The translations under genes and the position numbers were made by a program. A DNA stretch of 64,000 bases, taken from positions 144,036 through 208,035 of the forward strand of contig CAZUSA010000002.1 in NCBI GenBank assembly GCA_964622835.1. The letters run 5' to 3'. The notes beneath the pieces are model-generated. The model was not told the DNA's origin and did not search any database. It was given only the letters and a program-made list of their open reading frames with translations. The stretch comes from JABIKK01 sp964622835 (GTDB lineage: Archaea; Nanobdellota; Nanobdellia; SCGC-AAA011-G17; UBA489). How positions within the stretch are numbered: position 1 is the first letter of the stretch; each line of letters opens with the position of its first letter. Positions 60,871-64,000 of the stretch are shown here, piece by piece.

Positions 60871-61089
60871 ATGAGACAAAGAGGATTTTTAATTATTGTT
60901 CTAGCATTATTACTACTTACCTTTCTTGCAACGGGACTTTCGCCAACAGGATACGTCGTTCATGATGTAAAAGATCCTTTTGCACGCACAGAATGTGCAC
61001 AAGACCTTGTCTTAATTAATCAGCTCATACCCTGTGAACAAGGCGTTTTAGAATGGGATCGAAGTCTATCTCTTCAAACCTTTTCATAA
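60871..61089 (+). CDS. Small secreted or membrane-anchored protein
   Basis: The 72-residue protein has an N-terminal hydrophobic helix (GFLIIVLALLLLTFLATG), then LSPTGYVVHDVKD, repeating the TG motif seen in other envelope proteins, and two Cys in the exterior part. A TATA box (CTTTAAATAATAT, about 60840-60852) is upstream and GTGATG precedes the ATG as a weak ribosome-binding site. The end overlaps the convergent methyltransferase gene by 16 bases. Confidence 0.6.
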   Translation: MRQRGFLIIVLALLLLTFLATGLSPTGYVVHDVKDPFARTECAQDLVLINQLIPCEQGVLEWDRSLSLQTFS

Positions 61090-61865
61090 ACCAACACCGT
61101 TAATGGCATCTGCTTATGAATAATATCCTTTTTTTCAACTTCTTTAAAACAATCAGGTCGATACGTTTCAATATCCTCAGGATGGTTTGTTAAAATGATA
61201 AGTTTCTTTTGAATAACATTTTTTGCTGTCGTCATAATCTCATTAATAATACGAAAGGGATTGCCTTTTTCTTTAGAAAAAATACATTGTGTAATACCAA
61301 CGTCAAATGAATCTTTTACTTGTGTAATGCTCGTTGCAATAAAATCAATATCCATCTTTGCTAACTTGCTATTAATTATTGCATTACGAATACAATTAGG
61401 AAAACGATCTTGACCAAGAATCTTTGTGACACCTTGCAATTTTGCTTCAATAGGAATAATACCATCACGACACTCCAAACAAAGAAGACTCTCGTTTGGT
61501 TGAAGATGTGCATACTTCACTAAACACGCAGCAAGTAATGGAGGGGTTGTTTGATTATGTAATTTTAATCGATACGATCGTTTAGCTAANNNNNNNNNNN
61601 NNNNNNNNNNNNNNNNNNNNNNNNNNNNNNNNNNNNNNNNNNNNNNNNNNNNNNNNNNNNNNNNNNNNNNNNNNNNNNNNNNNNNNNNNAACGTAGAACA
61701 GGTCCCCTCAACATACAACTCATAGATGCAATCAACCGTACGATACTCTTTAGCTTCATCAAATGTTTCAAAAAATACTCTGCCAGGAGTATGAAGTTTA
61801 CCAGATGTTTCCTTTATGGCAGCCTCTTCAAGACCAATCATTGTCGTACCAATATATCCCATCAT
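61074..61865 (-). CDS. THUMP/UPF0020-type RNA methyltransferase (gap inside)
   Basis: The N-terminal part (MGYIGTTMIGLEEAAIKE) resembles THUMP-associated methyltransferase openings. After the 100-N gap the C-terminal half has a Rossmann-like methyltransferase segment (LLCLECRDGIIPIEAKL, then ILGQDRFPNCIRNAIINSKLA and DVGITQCIFSKEKGNPF). The glycine-rich SAM motif is degenerate (CRDGI). The start at ATG 61865 overlaps the radical SAM gene stop by one base, so these are co-transcribed. The middle of the gene is in the gap. Confidence 0.65.
   Translation of the reverse strand: MMGYIGTTMIGLEEAAIKETSGKLHTPGRVFFETFDEAKEYRTVDCIYELYVEGTCSTXXXXXXXXXXXXXXXXXXXXXXXXXXXXXXXXXXLAKRSYRLKLHNQTTPPLLAACLVKYAHLQPNESLLCLECRDGIIPIEAKLQGVTKILGQDRFPNCIRNAIINSKLAKMDIDFIATSITQVKDSFDVGITQCIFSKEKGNPFRIINEIMTTAKNVIQKKLIILTNHPEDIETYRPDCFKEVEKKDIIHKQMPLTVLVYEKV
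61590..61689. other. Scaffold gap (100 N) inside the methyltransferase gene
   Basis: There are 100 N placeholder bases. Coding on both sides reads in the minus direction and appears to belong to one gene. Confidence 0.99.
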
Positions 61866-62842
61866 CAACACGCTTCAGCAAGATAAATATTATTTTTATT
61901 TTCAATAACACGCAAATTAATACGATCACCCGGTTGTGCATCACAATTATTGACTGTTATCGCACGTTGTTTGTGTGCTGCAATCTTTTGACCAGCAAAC
62001 CAGCCCTCACTCAAAATAGGTGTGTTAATACGTTCACCAATATCACCCGTTTTTTCTAATGCAGGACTCTGTTGAATTTCAAGATCTTTCGCATGATACA
62101 CTAACTGGATGTCATACTTTTCTTCCCATTGTTTTAATCGTTTGTAAAATTGATAATAACTTTCTCTTTTTACACCCTTCATTTTTCTACTATACTTATA
62201 GCCTTCATATTTTTGAATACCAATCTTACACTTCCACTGTTTTGCTACTTGTATTAACTTTTCTACTTCACCTTCATTAACACCAGGTAATACAACAGGA
62301 GCAAACAGTAATTCAATTGAAGAATTATTAATACGTTCAGCAGCTTTCATTGTTTTATTATGATCATACGAACTATCACCCATTAATGCTTTCGCTTGTT
62401 CAGCATTCGTTGTGTGCACACTTAAATGAATACGATTTAAACCAGCAATTTCTAACGCATCAATTAGTTCATTCGTAAAATAAGTGCCATTTGATTGCAT
62501 AGAAATAAAATACACATTCGGCATAGCATGGAATGCTTCAACAATCTTAACTAAAGGGGGATATGATGCAGGTTCGCCAACAGAATCAATATTAATATGC
62601 GTCTTACCCTTTTTTTCAACAACCTTTCGTACTTCTTCAATCAAATAATCTGGATCAACAACATACCCTGTCTTATGCGTTGTCGATTGAGGACCTGCAT
62701 CTGTTGAACAAAATGTGCATGAAAGATTACACAACGATGTAGGGCGAACTTGGATAAGTGAAGAACCACGATCAATGATGCCAAAGGCTATATGGCCCAT
62801 AAGCGGTATCTTCGAATCCTTCGTAACCTGTACAATATGCAT
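61865..62842 (-). CDS. Radical SAM protein with C-terminal TRAM-like domain
   Basis: The 325-residue protein has the radical SAM motif CNLSCTFC near residue 38-45 (CxxxCxxC), the GE-type segment DSVGEPASYP, and C-terminal ITVNNCDAQPGDRINLRVIENKNNIYLAE resembling a TRAM RNA-binding domain. It is likely an RNA-modifying enzyme and is coupled to the downstream THUMP/methyltransferase gene. The ATG at 62842 is chosen because a TATA box (TTTTAAAC on the minus strand, about 62865-62872) lies about 25 bases upstream. Confidence 0.85.
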   Translation of the reverse strand: MHIVQVTKDSKIPLMGHIAFGIIDRGSSLIQVRPTSLCNLSCTFCSTDAGPQSTTHKTGYVVDPDYLIEEVRKVVEKKGKTHINIDSVGEPASYPPLVKIVEAFHAMPNVYFISMQSNGTYFTNELIDALEIAGLNRIHLSVHTTNAEQAKALMGDSSYDHNKTMKAAERINNSSIELLFAPVVLPGVNEGEVEKLIQVAKQWKCKIGIQKYEGYKYSRKMKGVKRESYYQFYKRLKQWEEKYDIQLVYHAKDLEIQQSPALEKTGDIGERINTPILSEGWFAGQKIAAHKQRAITVNNCDAQPGDRINLRVIENKNNIYLAEAC

Positions 62843-62881
62843 GTTCAAACAGTTGAAATTCTTGTTTAAAAGGCTTGGTAT

Positions 62882-63865
62882 TCATTCCTTAATCGTCTGA
62901 GGCGAACGTTCCATAAACACTTTTTCTGTCTTAACAGCAAGACCATCAGACTGTTTTTTAATTGCTTTAGAAGAACAAACAGCCTTGCCTAAACAAATAA
63001 GCTCATCGCCAGACGTCATTACAGCAACCAACATTCCTTTCTCAATATCATCCGTCAATGTAGCAATGCCAGCAACACCTAACGGTGCACCATGACAAAT
63101 ACTTTGCACAGCACTATCAAACACCCACACTTTTGGCGTATATTGTACTGCTGTTTCATATGGTTGCACATATTTTCTTAATAATGTTTCATCATCTTTT
63201 TCTTTCCATAAAACCATCGCATCTTTGAGATCTTGCAAACTACACATGCTTTGTTCTGTAAACGGACCAGCTTTTGTTCGCACTAACTGTGCCATGTGTG
63301 CACCAGTGTTAAGCTCTTTTCCCATATCATGAATTAATTTACGAATATATGTTCCTCCTTGACAGCCAACACGAAACAATACTACTTTCTCTTTCATTTC
63401 CATTAATGTTAAATAATAAATTTTTCTTTCACGAACTTGACGTTTAACAGCAGAACGCACAGGAGGTAACTGACTTATTTTTCCTTGAAACTTTTTAAAA
63501 ACAGCTTCAATCTTTTTTTGGGAAACATCAGAATGTAACCGCATCATTGCCACATACTCTTTACCAGCAGGCAATAACGTTTGCACAATACGTGTCGCCT
63601 TTTCCAACGCAATAGGTAATGCTCCTGTAACTTTAGGATCTAATGTTCCAGAATGACCTGCCTTACTAGAACCAGTTATTTTTTTTACCATATCAGCAAC
63701 TTGATGTGATGTTGGACCAGCTGGTTTGTTAATGTTAATGATGCCATAGTCCAATAATTCTTGCATCGAACGAGTTTTTTTCTCTCTTTTTGAAGCCTTT
63801 TCATCCTTTACCAAAATATTCTGCTCTCTTGCTTCCCATGGTAGGAGTTCTTCATTGATTTTCAT
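62882..63865 (-). CDS. cbf5: H/ACA RNA-protein pseudouridine synthase Cbf5 (TruB family)
   Basis: The 327-residue enzyme is the catalytic subunit of archaeal H/ACA complexes and can act on tRNA U55. The catalytic Asp76 is in GHSGTLDP. The family KPAGPTSHQV and the QGGTYIRKLIHDMG segment are present, and the C-terminal PUA domain begins near 235. Its partner Nop10 is encoded at 45.4 kb. The start of a divergent gene is 80 bases away. Confidence 0.96.
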   Translation of the reverse strand: MKINEELLPWEAREQNILVKDEKASKREKKTRSMQELLDYGIININKPAGPTSHQVADMVKKITGSSKAGHSGTLDPKVTGALPIALEKATRIVQTLLPAGKEYVAMMRLHSDVSQKKIEAVFKKFQGKISQLPPVRSAVKRQVRERKIYYLTLMEMKEKVVLFRVGCQGGTYIRKLIHDMGKELNTGAHMAQLVRTKAGPFTEQSMCSLQDLKDAMVLWKEKDDETLLRKYVQPYETAVQYTPKVWVFDSAVQSICHGAPLGVAGIATLTDDIEKGMLVAVMTSGDELICLGKAVCSSKAIKKQSDGLAVKTEKVFMERSPQTIKE

Positions 63866-63944
63866 CCATTATCGCCAAGAGACAAGGTTTAAATAGGTAT
63901 TCTCTCCTTTTCTTCCATACTCAGACCAGTAGAAAAGAGGGTTG

Positions 63945-64000
63945 GTGATTATTATTCAGCTACTAAAAAAACAAGGTGTCAATCATAGTGCTCTTCTCAC
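63945..64000 (+). CDS. Start of a gene cut by the window end (unidentified)
   Basis: From GTG 63945 the frame is open to the window end and reads MIIIQLLKKQGVNHSALL. A TATA box GTTTAAATAGG (63882-63892) about 55 bases upstream would leave about 25 bases of leader. A TTG one codon earlier is an alternative start. Too short to name. Confidence 0.35.
   Translation, partial: MIIIQLLKKQGVNHSALL

Noticed and set aside
1..64000. CRISPR array, insertion sequence or transposase
   Set aside because: No regularly spaced repeats, terminal inverted repeats or transposase motifs (DDE or HUH) were seen anywhere in the window.

Overview
The window is archaeal. It carries family-D DNA polymerase (both subunits), RadA, an RPA-type single-strand binding protein, an archaeal GINS subunit, a RecJ-like DHH exonuclease, Hef-type helicase and nuclease, the eukaryote-like ribosomal proteins S27e, L44e, S3Ae and S15, aIF2-alpha, aEF1B, Nop10, Cbf5, Bud32, SRP54/FtsY and a geranylgeranyl reductase-like enzyme. 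Most promoters are archaeal TATA boxes (TTTAAATA or TTTATAA types) 25-30 bases upstream of the start codon, so many transcripts should be leaderless. The low GC content, compact ATGA-overlapping genes, many class III (KKG/KRG) pilin-like signal sequences and many small membrane proteins suggest a DPANN lineage, perhaps Woesearchaeota-like. That placement is inference. Four runs of exactly 100 N (2195-2294, 6744-6843, 54270-54369, 61590-61689) are scaffold gaps, and each interrupts a gene.

Layout. 0-3.9 kb: DP1 (C-terminal part) and DP2 of PolD. 3.9-5.0 kb: TctA-like membrane protein. 5.1-8.1 kb: an iron-sulfur assembly operon of a Cys4-tailed HTH regulator, IscS, IscU with a degenerate BFD-like tail, and a DUF1858/A-type-carrier fusion, behind a TATA box abutted by a perfect 14-bp palindrome. 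8.2-12.1 kb: Hef split into separate nuclease and helicase genes, small membrane proteins, an M50-like protein and a TraB-family protein. 12.2-30.1 kb: a large type IV pilus/archaellum-like locus with PRC-barrel protein, three paralogous membrane proteins, an ArlC-like coiled-coil protein, secretion ATPase, platform protein, a 917-residue membrane protein with four tandem repeats, and about ten class III-signal proteins including several micro-proteins. The matching prepilin peptidase is at 34.6-35.5 kb.

30.1-36.7 kb: RPA, RadA (behind a structured leader and a small conserved gene), tRNA-Arg, a zinc-finger protein with aEF1B, a HIT protein, prepilin peptidase and a geranylgeranyl reductase-like enzyme sharing one divergent TATA box. 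36.7-43.3 kb: envelope region with bacterial-style lipoproteins and a five-gene surface cluster. 43.4-48.8 kb: family 4 UDG, an Asn-rich secreted protein, the conserved GINS-L44e-S27e-aIF2alpha-Nop10-PAC2 cluster (interrupted by a reversed small membrane gene) and TruD.

48.8-57.4 kb: large surface proteins alternating with the SRP genes ftsY and ffh. 57.4-64 kb: Bud32, tRNA-Gln, S15 behind a candidate three-way-junction leader, RecJ-like nuclease, S3Ae, a THUMP/methyltransferase, a radical SAM protein, Cbf5 and the start of a truncated gene. The most interesting unexplained items are the regulated isc operon, the pilus-like locus with its repeat protein and micro-proteins, the S15 and radA leaders, and a recurrent TG motif after N-terminal membrane anchors.
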